Notes: a model not told the origin generated them from the letters alone. A stretch of 64,000 bases of DNA from CAVTJL01 sp963752325 (GCA_963752325.1 CAVVXU010000010.1:310001-374000), one strand, 5' to 3'; positions 47,378 to 57,443 are shown, counted from the stretch's first letter. Numbers and translations: made by a program.

Positions 47378-48387
47378 TTGGGCAGGTCGTAGTGACCCGA
47401 GATGAAAGAGAGATCGAGGATGCTCGCCGGATCGACGCTCGGGTCGACCAGGCCCTCCTTCTTGAACCAGGCGATCTCGCCATAGACCGAGCCGACGTCG
47501 AGCCGGCCCATCGGGTCGATGTAGACGGCGCCGGCCTTGATCGCCGCGGGCGTGGCCTTCGTGTACTTCTGGATGATCTCGATGATGGGATCGGCGTCGG
47601 GCCCGAAGACGCGCTTGCCCGACGCGTCCCGCCTGTTCATCGCAGCGTGATAGTCGCTGGCCCCCTTCTGGTAGGCCTTCACGAAGCGCAGGACGAGGTC
47701 GCGGCGCTGCTCGACGTTGCGCGTCGAGGTGAAGAGGCCGCCAAGCTGGTAGGGCGTCTGCTGCCAGACCCAGCCGATGATGTGCGCGGCCTTCTCCTTC
47801 TCGAGGCCGAAGGCGAGGCTCGAGGGCAGGATGGTGCCGTCGACCTGGCCGCTCCTCAGGGCCGCGATCATGTTGGGCACGGCCTGGAGCGGCACGAGGT
47901 GCAGGCTGTCGAGCGCCCATCCCTGCTTGTCGGCCAGGAGCCCGGCCATGAGATGAAAGCTGGAGCCCACCTGGGTGATCGCGAAGCGGTGGCCGGGATA
48001 GTCCTTGGGCGTTGTGAGGCCGGCGTCGAACGCCTTGTTCGAGGCCAGATAGGCCGAGAAGTCGTAGCCCGGCTCCTCGCGGCTCTGGGCGCCGATGACC
48101 TTCATCGCCCCCTTGCCGGCGAGGTTGAAGAAGCCCGCGGTGAAGGCGGTGACGCCGAAATCGGCATCGCCCGAGGCGATCGCCACCGCCACCGGCTGGG
48201 CCGCGCGGAAGAACTCGAGCTCGGCGTCCAGGCCCTCCTCGGCGTAGTAGCCGCGCTCCTTGGCGATGAAGAGGGGCGAGCTCGAGACCAGCGTCAGCGC
48301 TGCGATCTTGATCTTGTCGGCGGCCAGCGCCGGAGCCGCAAGCATCGCCGCCCCGATGACGAGGCATGACAGCGACTTGAGCCGCAT
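47374..48387 (-). CDS. NitT/TauT-type ABC transporter substrate-binding protein
   Basis: A 337-residue periplasmic protein with a Sec signal peptide (LKSLSCLVIGAAMLAAPALAA) and the NMT1/SsuA-like fold: LFIAKERGYYAEEGLDAELEF, ASGDADFGVTAF and PNMIAALRSGQVDGTILPS. ATG 48387 is preceded by GGGGGAAACG. It heads the three-gene importer. The neighbouring molybdenum hydroxylase ends convergent to the importer, so a shared substrate is conceivable but not shown. Confidence 0.92.
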   Translation of the reverse strand: MRLKSLSCLVIGAAMLAAPALAADKIKIAALTLVSSSPLFIAKERGYYAEEGLDAELEFFRAAQPVAVAIASGDADFGVTAFTAGFFNLAGKGAMKVIGAQSREEPGYDFSAYLASNKAFDAGLTTPKDYPGHRFAITQVGSSFHLMAGLLADKQGWALDSLHLVPLQAVPNMIAALRSGQVDGTILPSSLAFGLEKEKAAHIIGWVWQQTPYQLGGLFTSTRNVEQRRDLVLRFVKAYQKGASDYHAAMNRRDASGKRVFGPDADPIIEIIQKYTKATPAAIKAGAVYIDPMGRLDVGSVYGEIAWFKKEGLVDPSVDPASILDLSFISGHYDLPK

Positions 48388-48602
48388 GGACGTTTCCCCC
48401 CTGCCGTTCGGTTGCGGCCATACTCTAGCCGCCCTGCCCGCGTCGTCCAGGCTGCCCGGCCGGCGGCCTGTCGCCGCCCCGTTCGCTGCGGCATCGTCGT
48501 TGCGAAGGGCGGGCATGGTCCCCTATGACCCGGGGCATCCTCCGGCATCGTCCGGGACGGGGCGGTGGTGGCCGGGGTCCGCAGCGCCAGGAGAGATCGA
48601 GC

Positions 48603-49064
48603 GTGACGGAATTCGAGGCGGGCGATCCTGCCTATGCCCAGCGGGTGCGGGCGAGCTTCGCGGCGCAGGGCATCATGGCCCATCTCGGTGCCGAGCTGCT
48701 CGAGGTGGCGCCGGGCCTGTGCACGATCGGGCTCGCCTGGCGGCCCGAGCTGACCCAGCAGGACGGCTTCTTCCATGCGGGTGCGGTGACCACCATCGCC
48801 GACAGCGCCGGCGGCTATGCCGCCTTCACCCTGATGCCGGCCGATGCGCGGGTCCTGACGGTGGAGCTCAAGATCAACCTGATGGCGCCGGGGCGCGGCG
48901 AGCGGCTGGTGGCGCGGGGTGTCGTGCAGCGCGCCGGCCGGACGCTCATCGTGGTGCAGGCCACCGTCGATGCGCTGAGCGGCTCCAGCCGCACGCCCGT
49001 TGCGATGATGCTGGCGACGGTGATGTGTCTCCAGTCGCGCGGGCCCGCAGCACCGGAAGCCTAG
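48603..49064 (+). CDS. PaaI-type hot-dog thioesterase
   Basis: A 153-residue protein. QDGFFHAGAVTTIADSAGGYAAF, cited only as a landmark, contains the HxGAxxxxxD-type active-site helix, and VELKINLMAPGRGERL is the following strand. It hydrolyses acyl- or aryl-CoA thioesters in the cytoplasm. GTG 48603 has GGAGAGAT upstream. It ends four bases into the convergent hydrolase gene. Confidence 0.9.
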   Translation: MTEFEAGDPAYAQRVRASFAAQGIMAHLGAELLEVAPGLCTIGLAWRPELTQQDGFFHAGAVTTIADSAGGYAAFTLMPADARVLTVELKINLMAPGRGERLVARGVVQRAGRTLIVVQATVDALSGSSRTPVAMMLATVMCLQSRGPAAPEA

Positions 49065-49951
49065 GCGCCGGCGCTCCGCAGCTCGGCCGGACGCTGGACG
49101 CCGGCCCGCTGGCGAGAGGGCCGGGGCGGCGTCGGGCCGGCGTCGGGAGCCTGCGCCGCCGCCTCGAGCTGGTCCATGGCCCGCTGCATCGCCTCGTCGA
49201 AGCGCTCCTGATCGTAGATGCCGACATGGGTGCTCTCGGGCACCGTCTCGACGAGCACCGGGCGGACCAGGCGCTCGACGAGCGCCTCGGAGCGCGCACG
49301 CGGCACGATGCGGTCGTTGCTCGCGAGCAGCACTGCGGTTGGAACGTCCAGGCCCTCGAGATAGTGGTCGCTGCGGAAGCGATGCTTGAGCAGACGGCTC
49401 ACGGGCGCCCAGCGATAGCGCTCTGCCGCCACCGCCTCGATCGAATCGAAAGGGGTGACCAGCAGCAGCCCGTCGAGCGGCCGATGGCGCGCAAGATAGG
49501 CGGCGACGCCGGTTCCGAGGCTGAAGCCGCCGGCATAGATCCGCTTCGGCTGCAGGCTGGCGCGGTAGTGATCGAGGATCAGCTCCGCGTCGGCGAAGAG
49601 CGCCTTCTCGCTCGGCACCCCGTCGCTCGGGCTGTAGCCGCGATAGTGGAAGGCCACAACGTCGAAGTCGGGCAGGCGGTTGACGAGGAAGACGGTGAAA
49701 TCGTCGACGTTCCAGGCGTTGCCCGAGAAGCCGATGAAGAGCCCACGACTGGGTCCGGCGGCAGGCACGAGGTGCCCGACGAGGTGGGCGCCATCGGGTG
49801 TCACGAGCTCCTGGCGCCGGGCACGGCCCGGCACCGGGTAGGAGGGCAAGGATGCCGCCCCGCGCGGAAAGATCAGGCTCTCCTGCAGGAGATAGAGCCC
49901 GCCAATGAGCGCCCCGTAGAGCGCGGCGCCACTCAGAACGATGTTGAGCAC
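49061..49951 (-). CDS. Membrane-anchored alpha/beta hydrolase
   Basis: A 296-residue protein with one N-terminal membrane helix (LSGAALYGALIGGLYLLQ). The hydrolase domain has nucleophile Ser in GGFSLGTGVAA near residue 142, Asp in ASNDRIVP near 210 and His in ESTHVGIY near 240. It resembles the BEM46/YqiA-like hydrolase class. The C-terminal 30 residues are Pro/Arg-rich and probably disordered. The substrate is unknown. Confidence 0.88.
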   Translation of the reverse strand: MLNIVLSGAALYGALIGGLYLLQESLIFPRGAASLPSYPVPGRARRQELVTPDGAHLVGHLVPAAGPSRGLFIGFSGNAWNVDDFTVFLVNRLPDFDVVAFHYRGYSPSDGVPSEKALFADAELILDHYRASLQPKRIYAGGFSLGTGVAAYLARHRPLDGLLLVTPFDSIEAVAAERYRWAPVSRLLKHRFRSDHYLEGLDVPTAVLLASNDRIVPRARSEALVERLVRPVLVETVPESTHVGIYDQERFDEAMQRAMDQLEAAAQAPDAGPTPPRPSRQRAGVQRPAELRSAGA

Positions 49952-50110
49952 GGCAAAGGACCCGTCGATTCCTCGAAGCCTTCCTTATCTGTGACCCGAG
50001 GGCCGACTTGCCAAGCGGGCAAAGAGCCGCAACGGCCCGTCACGTTAACCAAGTTTTATGATGTGGCGTGTAGGTCTCAGCACAGGCAACGGCACGGCTG
50101 AACGACGTTG

Positions 50111-51145
50111 ATGACGAGCGCAGAGAGCAGGCTCGCGGAGGTCCGGCAACTGGCGGCGAGGGCGATGGACCGGCTGGCGGGCCTGGGCGTGCCGCCGACG
50201 CCGGAGAGCTTCCAGCTGTGGTTCAGCCATCTCGCGGGCGACCATCCCGATCTTTCCCGCGCCGTGGACGCGGCGCTCAACGACGGCCGCCCCGTCGACG
50301 AGGATCGCTGCGCCGATCTCTACGAGCGCTATCTCGCCAGCGACGCCGAGGCGCGGGCGATCGTCGACACGGGTCGCAGGCTGCAGCGGCTGCTGGAATG
50401 CCTGCAGGACGAGATCGCCACGGTCGGCCGCGAGACGGCGGGCTACAATGTCACGCTGGGCCGGGCGCAGGGCCGGACGAGAGAGGCCAGCCTCACCGTC
50501 CTCCTCCAGGACCTGCTGAACGAGACGCTGCGGATGCAGCACCGGGCGCTGCAGCTGCAGGACGAGCTGTGCGCCGGCTCGACCACCTGCGCCGAGCTGC
50601 GCCGCGAGCTGCGCGCCGCCCAGCAGGTGGCGCTGACCGATCCCCTGACCGGGGTCGCGAACCGCCGGTGCTTCGACAAGGCGGCACGCTCGGCCGTGGC
50701 GCGCGCCCGTGACGGCTCGGTCGGCGCCAGCCTGCTGATCGCCGACGTCGACCATCTGGCCCGCCTCAACGCCCGCCACGGGCCCACGCTGGGCGACGAC
50801 GTGCTGCGGCTCGTGGCTGCCAGCCTCAAGCGAAGCGTCGAGGAGGGCGATATCGTGGCACGGCTGGCGGGCGGCCAGTTCGGCGTGATCATGCCGGGGC
50901 GCAGCGGTGGGGAGGCGCGGGCCGCGGCGGAGCGCGCCCGCGGCGAGATGGGCGTGCGCGAGCTGCAGCTGCGGCGCACCGGTGCCCGCATCGGCCGCCT
51001 CACCCTCTCGGTCGGTGTCGCCGAGCTGGGCGACGGCGAGGGCCCGCGCGGCTGGCTCGAGCGGGGCGGCCGGGCGCTCGTCGAGGCGAAGCGCGCCGGG
51101 CGCGATCGCGTCGTGGCGCTGCCCCAAGCCGAGCCCGTAAGCTGA
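50111..51145 (+). CDS. GGDEF-domain protein with degenerate signature (AGGQF)
   Basis: A 344-residue cytoplasmic protein. The N-terminal 170 residues are helical with no named domain (LWFSHLAGDHPDLSRAVD). Residues 185-340 form a GGDEF domain: LTDPLTGVANRRCFDKAA, LLIADVDHLARLNARHG and a signature loop that reads AGGQF instead of GG[DE]EF. Both acidic positions of the active loop are lost, so diguanylate cyclase activity is doubtful; it may bind c-di-GMP or a partner. It is convergent with the RR-GGDEF-EAL gene 39 bp away. Confidence 0.88.
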   Translation: MTSAESRLAEVRQLAARAMDRLAGLGVPPTPESFQLWFSHLAGDHPDLSRAVDAALNDGRPVDEDRCADLYERYLASDAEARAIVDTGRRLQRLLECLQDEIATVGRETAGYNVTLGRAQGRTREASLTVLLQDLLNETLRMQHRALQLQDELCAGSTTCAELRRELRAAQQVALTDPLTGVANRRCFDKAARSAVARARDGSVGASLLIADVDHLARLNARHGPTLGDDVLRLVAASLKRSVEEGDIVARLAGGQFGVIMPGRSGGEARAAAERARGEMGVRELQLRRTGARIGRLTLSVGVAELGDGEGPRGWLERGGRALVEAKRAGRDRVVALPQAEPVS

Positions 51146-51184
51146 GCGCCGCCGCCGCCCGGGCGCTGCCGGCGCGCCCCGGCC

Positions 51185-53091
51185 TCAGGCGGGCCGACGG
51201 CGCGCCGCCTTCTCACGGCGCCCCGCCTTCTCGATCCAGTCCGCGCAGGCGCTGGCAGGCAGCGGTGCCAGGCCGCCAAAGGACTGCACGGCATCGCAGC
51301 CCTCCCGGCGCAGCATCGTCAGCTGCTCCTCGGTCTCGGCACCCTCTGCGACGACCCGCAGGCGGAGGTGCTTCGCCAGCCGGATGACGGCGCCGAGGAA
51401 CAGCGTGGCCGGGCCGTCCTCGGGCGTGCCCTCGATGAGCTTGCGGGCGAGCTTGAGGGTGTGGATCGGGGCCTCGCGAAGGACCCGAAGCGCGCTCGTG
51501 CCGGCGCCGAAACGGTCGAGAGCCAGCCGCACCCCGAGCGCGCGAAGCGGCTCCAGCGCGGCGCCGCCCGCCTCGATCTCCTCGAGCAGCAGCCGCTCCT
51601 CGATCTCGAGCTCGAGACAGGCGCGGGGCAGCCCGTGGCGTTGGAGCCGCGTCCCGACGCGCTCGGCGAGCTCGCTCCAGCCGAGCTGCCGGCGCGACAG
51701 GATCGGCACGCTGATGTGGAACGGCCAGAGGTCGCTCCGCTGCCATTCGCGCGCCTGCACGCAGGCGGCCGACAGCATCCAGTCGGTCAGCGGCTCGACC
51801 ATCCCGCTGTCCTCGGCAAGCATGCGAAAGCGGTCGGCGTCGAGGAGGCCCTGCTGCGGATGCTGCCAGCGCACCACGGCGGCCAGCGTGACCTCCGGCG
51901 AGCAGAGGGTCACCTGAGGCTGGTAGTGGAGGACGAACCGACCACTCTCGAGGGCCTGTCGCATGTCGGCCTCGAGCAGCGTTCCCCGGCTCGTGTCACC
52001 ATCGAGGTGCCCGTCGTGGAACCGGCAGAGGCTGCCGCCGCCCGCCTTCGCCTCGTACATGGCGGCGTCGGCGTGGCGGAGAAGGGTCGGCGCGTCCTCG
52101 GCATCGCGTGGAAAAAGGGCGATGCCCAGGCTGAACGTCACGACGACCGGCTGGCCGTCGACCATGAGCGGCTGGCCGACCGCGTCGAGAATCTTCCGGG
52201 CGACGATCAAGGCGTCCTCGGGACACTTCAGGTTCTCGAGGACCAGCGCGAACTCATCGCCGCCGAGACGCGCCACCGTGTCGCTCTCGCGCACGCGGCC
52301 ACGCAGGCGGACCGCCACGGCGCGCAACAGCTCGTCGCCCGCCCCGTGGCCCAGCTTGTCGTTCACCGCCTTGAAGCCGTTGAGGTCGGCCACGGCCACC
52401 GCGAGGCAGCTGCGGTTGCGGCGCGCGGCGCGAACGGCGCGGTCCAGCCGGTCGTCGAAGAGCGCGCGGTTGGCGAGGCCCGTCAGCGGGTCGAACTGGG
52501 CCAGATGATCCAGGCGATCGGCGGCACGCTTGCGGGCGATGGCGAAGCGGAGGCAGCGCTCGAGGCGCCCGGTATCGAGCTCCTCCTTGTCGAGATAGTC
52601 GGCGACACCTTGCTCGAGCAGCTCGGGTCGGGCTCGCCATCGAGGTCGCCGCCGAGCAGGACGACCGGCGTCTTGAAGCCCCGCCGCTCGACGGTGCGCA
52701 CGACCTCGAGGCCCTCCTGGTCCGGCAGCTCGGCGTCGACCAGGCAGGCATCGTAGGGTGCAGCGGCAAGACGGCGAAGGCCGGCCTCGCCACTGCTCGC
52801 CCAGTCGATGCGAAAGCTCGCCCCTTCGGCGCCGCCGAGCAGCTGGCGAGCGAGATCGACATCGTCCTCCGAGCCGTCGATCATCAGGATGCGGATGGTG
52901 GGTCGCGGCAGCGATCCGGTCGCGGCCGGCGGCATGGGCTCGGCCTGGCGGCGCCGCGCGTCGAGCGGCACCACCGCGGCCTCGCCCGGTCGAAACGGCG
53001 CAGCCGGCCCCTCGCGCAGCTCTGCGCCGCCTGTCTCGTTGCCGCCTGTCTCTGTCTCGCCGCTCGCTGGCATTCGCTCGCTCGATGTCAT
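51185..53091 (-). CDS. Response-regulator receiver-GGDEF-EAL protein, frameshifted, EAL degenerate
   Basis: About 635 residues. Residues 65-185 are a receiver domain (ILMIDGSEDDVDLARQLL, phospho-acceptor Asp in ACLVDAELPDQEG). Residues 200-360 form a GGDEF domain with intact RLGGDEFALV. The rest is an EAL domain in which the EAL motif itself reads AVVRW, the NLS motif is VPILS and DDFG is DRFG; only VVAEGAET is well kept. So cyclase activity is likely but phosphodiesterase activity is not. One base appears to be missing near 52618. ATG 53091 is used; the first 60 residues are a low-complexity linker. Confidence 0.88.
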
Positions 53092-53232
53092 GCCCGAATC
53101 CCCACGGGCAGGGCCAGATGCCCACGCGCTGCGTCCAACCAGACATAGCGAAACGATCGAGCGATGTAAACCTTTAGGAGATGAAGACGGTCACAACTTG
53201 CGCTAAGGTTGGGCCGGGCGGCTGCTCGGGCC

Positions 53233-54477
53233 TCACCGCGCGGCCGAGCCCGCCGCGAACGACTTGGGGGCCGGATCGACGACCGTCGGGCCGTTCGGCC
53301 CGAGCTCGAGGATCGCCAGACCATGCTCGGTGGTGCCGTCCGGGCGCAGCCGGAAGATGCCCAGATGACCCGCAAAGCCTTGTGGATCCGTCAGCGATGC
53401 CTCGCTGAAGGTGCGGTCCGTGCGGCTGATGAGCACGGCGAGCGCGGTCGCGTCGTAGGCGAGTCCGGCGAGGGCGTTCGGATCATGCCCGAACGTCGCG
53501 TGAAAGCGGGACGTGAACCCGCTCTCGAGCGCGGGGTCGATGCTGGCGATCCAGGCGCCGCGCAGGGTCGGATCGGTCAGCATGGTGGGATCCTCCTGCC
53601 ACCGCCGGGTGCCGAGCAGCTGGATCGGTGTCCCATCCGCCTCGTAGAACGACAGCAGCGCCAAGATCTGCTTGAGGCGCTGGCCGCCGTCGGCGATCAG
53701 GATCGCGTCGAAGGGCGCCGGTGCCGCCGTGCCCGACGTGGGCGCGCTGGTCGTGGCCGGTGCCGAGGCCGCGGCACCAACGATGCCGTTCTGCAGGAGC
53801 GAGCGGACGATGCCCGAAGGGTCGCTGCCGTTCGCCGGATAGAAGGCCGCGACCGGCTCGCCGAGCGATCCCGGCACACTCGTCATGGTCTTGCGAAAGG
53901 CGTCGACGGCAAGGCGCCCGTAGGCGTCGTCCGGTGCCAGGACTCCGATGCGCGTCAGGCCGCGCCCGAGCGCATACTCGGTGATCCGCTTGACCTGCTC
54001 CTCGGGGCGGAAGCCCAGGATGAAGACATTGCCGCCGGCGATGCTCGAATCGTTGGAGAAGGAGAGCACCCGCAGGTTGGCGCCCTGTGCTACCGGCGCC
54101 ACGGCGCTGGTCGAGGTCCCGAAGAGCGGGCCCAGCACGAGCTCGGCGCCGGCGCCGATGGCATCACGGGCGGCCGTGGCGGCGGCATCCGGCGTGCTTT
54201 TGGTGTCGCGCGGCAGCAGCACGAGATCGTTCGGTCCGACGTCGTACAGGGCGAGCTCGGCGGCGCTCATCATGTCGGCGCCGATCGCCTTGGCGTCACC
54301 GCCGAGCGGCAGCAGCATCGCCACCTTGGGGGGTCCGCTCGGCGCGGGTGGTTGCGCGGCGGTCTCCGGTTGCGGCGGGGCTACCGGCGTGGTCTGCTGC
54401 CGCGACACACAGCTGGCGAGGCCCAGGATCAGGACGAGGAGGCCGGCGAGGGCCTTCGGTGCGGGCGATCGGATCAT
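53233..54477 (-). CDS. LpoA-like penicillin-binding-protein activator lipoprotein
   Basis: A 414-residue lipoprotein with signal LAGLLVLILGLASC (Cys 23 lipidated), a Pro-rich linker, and a periplasmic-binding-protein type I domain from residue 50 (VAMLLPLGGDAKAIGADMMSA, LVLGPLFGTSTSAVAPVA, RIGVLAPDDAYGRLAVDAF). The E. coli gene order lpoA, rsmI, yraN is kept here, which supports an LpoA-type role in peptidoglycan synthase activation. The family can also be mistaken for LivK amino-acid receptors. Its start codon overlaps that of the divergent rsmI. Confidence 0.88.
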   Translation of the reverse strand: MIRSPAPKALAGLLVLILGLASCVSRQQTTPVAPPQPETAAQPPAPSGPPKVAMLLPLGGDAKAIGADMMSAAELALYDVGPNDLVLLPRDTKSTPDAAATAARDAIGAGAELVLGPLFGTSTSAVAPVAQGANLRVLSFSNDSSIAGGNVFILGFRPEEQVKRITEYALGRGLTRIGVLAPDDAYGRLAVDAFRKTMTSVPGSLGEPVAAFYPANGSDPSGIVRSLLQNGIVGAAASAPATTSAPTSGTAAPAPFDAILIADGGQRLKQILALLSFYEADGTPIQLLGTRRWQEDPTMLTDPTLRGAWIASIDPALESGFTSRFHATFGHDPNALAGLAYDATALAVLISRTDRTFSEASLTDPQGFAGHLGIFRLRPDGTTEHGLAILELGPNGPTVVDPAPKSFAAGSAAR

Positions 54478-55399
54478 GACTGAGGCCAGGGCTCTCGACA
54501 CTCGGGGAGACGGCGGGGAGCCTAACCGCCGCGTCCCGGCAAGTAAACTCGACCCCGGCCTCTATGTGGTGGCGACCCCGATCGGCAATCTGGGCGACCT
54601 TTCGCCCAGGGCCGGCGAGGTGCTGGCGGCGGCCGACATCGTCGCCTGCGAGGACACGCGCGTCACCGGCTTCCTTCTCCACCGGCTGGGGGCGCGGCGA
54701 AGCCTCGTCGTCTACAACGACCACAATGCGCCGGAGGTGCGGCCGCGGCTGCTGGCCGAGCTGACCGCGGGGCGCAGCGTGGCCCTGGTCTCGGATGCCG
54801 GCACGCCCTGCATCGCCGATCCCGGCTTCAAGCTCGTCCGCGAGGCTGCCGCGGCCGGCCTGCCCGTTCGCGCCGTGCCTGGCCCCTCGGCGGTGATGGC
54901 CGCCCTCTCGGTGGCCGGGCTGCCGACGGACCGCTTCATGTTCGCGGGCTTCCTGCCGCCGCGCCGCGCGGCCCGACGGGCGGCGCTGACCGAGCTCGTC
55001 GCGGTGCCGGCGACGCTCGTGCTGCTCGAGGCGCCGAGCCGCCTTGCCGCCTGCCTGGCCGATGCGGCGGAGGTCCTGGGCCCGCGCGAGGCCGCGATCG
55101 CGCGCGAGCTCACCAAGCTCTTCGAGGAGGTGCGCCGCGGCGACCTCGCGACCCTGGCGGCGGCCGCGGCGGAGACGGGGCCGCCCAAGGGCGAGATCGT
55201 CCTCGTGATAGCGCCACCGGACCGGCAGGCCGCCCTGGAGGCGCTGGACGACGAGGAGGTCGACGCCGCTCTCGTCGAGGCAGCGCGCACCCAACGGCCG
55301 CGCGCCGCCGCCGCTGCCGTGGCGGCGACGACCGGGCTGCCGGTCAACCAGCTCTACGAGCGGCTCACCAGGCTGCGGGCGGCGCGTGGCGACGAGTGA
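54476..55399 (+). CDS. rsmI: 16S rRNA 2'-O-methyltransferase (C1402)
   Basis: A 307-residue tetrapyrrole-methylase-fold enzyme with LYVVATPIGNLGDLSPRA, VACEDTRVT, ALVSDAGTPCIADPG and PGPSAVMAALSVAGLPTDRF, all diagnostic of RsmI. It methylates the 2'-OH of C1402 in 16S rRNA using S-adenosylmethionine. ATG 54476 gives about 27 residues before the core, as in some relatives. This ATG shares CATG with the divergent lpoA-like start. It overlaps yraN by 14 bp. Confidence 0.95.
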   Translation: MTEARALDTRGDGGEPNRRVPASKLDPGLYVVATPIGNLGDLSPRAGEVLAAADIVACEDTRVTGFLLHRLGARRSLVVYNDHNAPEVRPRLLAELTAGRSVALVSDAGTPCIADPGFKLVREAAAAGLPVRAVPGPSAVMAALSVAGLPTDRFMFAGFLPPRRAARRAALTELVAVPATLVLLEAPSRLAACLADAAEVLGPREAAIARELTKLFEEVRRGDLATLAAAAAETGPPKGEIVLVIAPPDRQAALEALDDEEVDAALVEAARTQRPRAAAAAVAATTGLPVNQLYERLTRLRAARGDE

Positions 55400-55733
55400 C
55401 CAGCGCGGCCACACGGCCGAGCTTGTGGCCGCCCTCCTGCTGCGGCTGAAGGGCTTCGAGATCCTGAGCCGGCGCTTCGCGACGCCGGTGGGCGAGATCG
55501 ACATCGTCGCCCGCCGCGGCGACCTTTTGGTCTTCGTCGAGGTCAAGCGGCGGCCGACCGTCACCGCGGCCCTCGATGCGGTGACGGAAAAGCAGCGCCA
55601 GCGCGTCGCGCGTGCCGCGAGCCTCTTCCTCAAGCTCAGACCCCAGATGCGGGAGCATCGCTGCAGGTTCGACGTGGTGGCCGTCGTGCCGCGACGCTGG
55701 CCGTGCCATCTGCCGGACGCCTGGCGCCTCTGA
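55386..55733 (+). CDS. yraN: YraN/UPF0102 family nuclease-like protein
   Basis: A 115-residue protein with the restriction-endonuclease-like core: GHTAELVAALLLRLKGFEIL, TPVGEIDIVARRGDLLVFVEVKRR (Asp and E-x-K of the nuclease site, shown as landmark) and RFDVVAV. It follows rsmI by overlap, as in many proteobacteria. GTG 55386 is the start. It ends 3 bp before the convergent mutY stop. Confidence 0.93.
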   Translation: MATSDQRGHTAELVAALLLRLKGFEILSRRFATPVGEIDIVARRGDLLVFVEVKRRPTVTAALDAVTEKQRQRVARAASLFLKLRPQMREHRCRFDVVAVVPRRWPCHLPDAWRL

Positions 55734-55736
55734 TGC

Positions 55737-56863
55737 TCAGGACGCCGGGCGCCCTCGTCCCCAGCATGCCGGCGTGCGCCAGAATCTTGCGGGTGAGCGT
55801 CGGCAGGGCCAGCCCGCCCAGCTCATCCGGCCTGGCCCAGAGCCCGGCCGGGGCCGGCCCGTCGAGCTCGGCCCAGCACGACCTGCAGCTCGAGCACGAA
55901 GTGGGTGAAGACGTGGCGCACCGTGCCGGGCAGGACCCGCCACGCCGCCGGGGACGGCTGATGGGCGGCCAGATCGTCGTGCGCCGCCCCCGTCTCCCAG
56001 GGCGTGGCCGGCAGGTCGATCATGCCGCCCAGAAGGCCGCTCGGCGGCCGGCGCCTGAGGAGCATGGCGCCATCGGCGCGGAGCAGGACGAAGGCCGTGC
56101 CCTTGCGCTGCGGGCGGACGGCGCGCTCGGCGCGGCGGGGCAGCTCCTCCGCACGCCCGGTCGCGGCGGCGGCGCACCAGGGACGCCACGGGCAGGCAAG
56201 GCAGGTGGGCCGGCGCGGCGTGCACACGGACGCGCCGAGATCCATCAGCGCCTGGGCGAGGTCGCCCGCGCGCTCGCCGCCGGCGAGGGCGTTCGCGAGC
56301 GCCAGCACGGTGCGGCGCGCCGCCGGCAGCGGGCTCTCGAGCGCCACGAGGCGGGCCAGCACGCGCTCGACATTGCCGTCGACCGGGACGACCGGGCGAT
56401 CGAAGGCGATGGCCGCCACGGCAGCCGCCGTGTAGGCGCCGACGCCCGGCAGCGCCGCCAGTGCCGCGGGATCCGACGGAAGGGCGCCATCGTGGCGATC
56501 GACCACCGCCCGGGCACAGGCGTGAAGGGCCCTGCCCCGCCGGTAGTAGCCGAGCCCCTGCCAGGCATGAAGGACGTCGTCGAGCCCGGCGGCGGCGAGC
56601 GCTGGGAGCGTCGGAAAGCGGCGCATGAAGGCGGCGAAGCGCGGCGTCACCGTGGCCACCGTCGTCTGCTGGAGCATGACCTCGCTCACCAGCACGCCAT
56701 AGGGATGGGCAGCCTCGCCAGGCTCCGCGCGCCAGGGCAGCCGGCGCCGGTGGCGGTCGTACCAGGCGAGCAGCGCGCCTCGCAGCAGGCCGGGCTCGGC
56801 CGGCAGCCGTGACCCGGCCATGGCGGGCATGCTATCGATGGCTCGGGGCTTCGCTCTGGGCAT
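55737..56863 (-). CDS. mutY: A/G-specific adenine DNA glycosylase, frameshifted near the 3' end
   Basis: About 375 residues. Catalytic Glu lies in SEVMLQQTTVATV, the helix-hairpin-helix is LPGVGAYTAAAVAAIAF, and catalytic Asp is in VVPVDGNVERV. The 4Fe-4S ligands are CTPRRPTCLACPWRPWC (C-x6-C-x2-C-x5-C). The C-terminal NUDIX-like 8-oxoG domain includes RHVFTHFVLELQVV and ends ALPTLTRKILAHAG. Two extra bases (near 55882 and 55750) explain the broken end and place the stop at 55737. The start is ATG 56863 or ATG 56830. It is divergent from dciA with 28 bp between starts. Confidence 0.93.
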
Positions 56864-56891
56864 GGCCCCCGGGACATAGCGGGACCGTGGG

Positions 56892-57443
56892 ATGACGGAA
56901 AGCGCCGGAAAGGCTTCGCCCCGGCCGCGCGGGACCTGGCGGGTCGGCGCGCTCCTGGGTGGCGTGCTGTCCCCGGCGGCGCGGGCGCGCGGCTTTGCCG
57001 AGGCCAGTGTGCTCGCCGACTGGTCGACCATCGTCGGGACGGCGATCGCCGCGCGCTGCGAGCCCATCTCCTTGAGCTTTGCCGGCGGCAGGCGTCAGGG
57101 CGGCGTGCTCGAGCTGCGCGCGGGTGGCGGCGTGGCTCTCGAGCTGCAGCATTCGGCCCCGCAGCTGCTTCAGCGGATCAACGAGTATTTCGGCTTCCGG
57201 GCGGTGGGCCGCCTGCGCGTCCTCCAGGCCCCGACGGCCGGGCGGCGTCCGCCGGCACCGCCGGCGCCCCGCCCGACGCTGGACGCGGAGGAAGAGGCGC
57301 TCGTCGCCGAGACCACCGCCCCGGTCCAGGACGAGGCGCTGCGCGCGGCGCTCTGCGCGTTGGGCCGCGAGGTGCGGCTGCGTGGGCGCGATCGCAGCGC
57401 CAAGACTGCGGAAGAGGTTGTCGCCCCACCCAGCCACCGCTAG
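56892..57443 (+). CDS. DciA-like DUF721 protein
   Basis: A 183-residue protein. The DUF721 domain (residues 15-110) is recognised by ADWSTIVGTAIAARCEPISL and LELQHSAPQLLQRINEYFG. DUF721 includes DciA, which helps load the replicative helicase. The C-terminal 70 residues are Pro/Ala-rich then acidic. The position between mutY and a dsbA-like gene is conserved in alpha-proteobacteria. Confidence 0.85.
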   Translation: MTESAGKASPRPRGTWRVGALLGGVLSPAARARGFAEASVLADWSTIVGTAIAARCEPISLSFAGGRRQGGVLELRAGGGVALELQHSAPQLLQRINEYFGFRAVGRLRVLQAPTAGRRPPAPPAPRPTLDAEEEALVAETTAPVQDEALRAALCALGREVRLRGRDRSAKTAEEVVAPPSHR

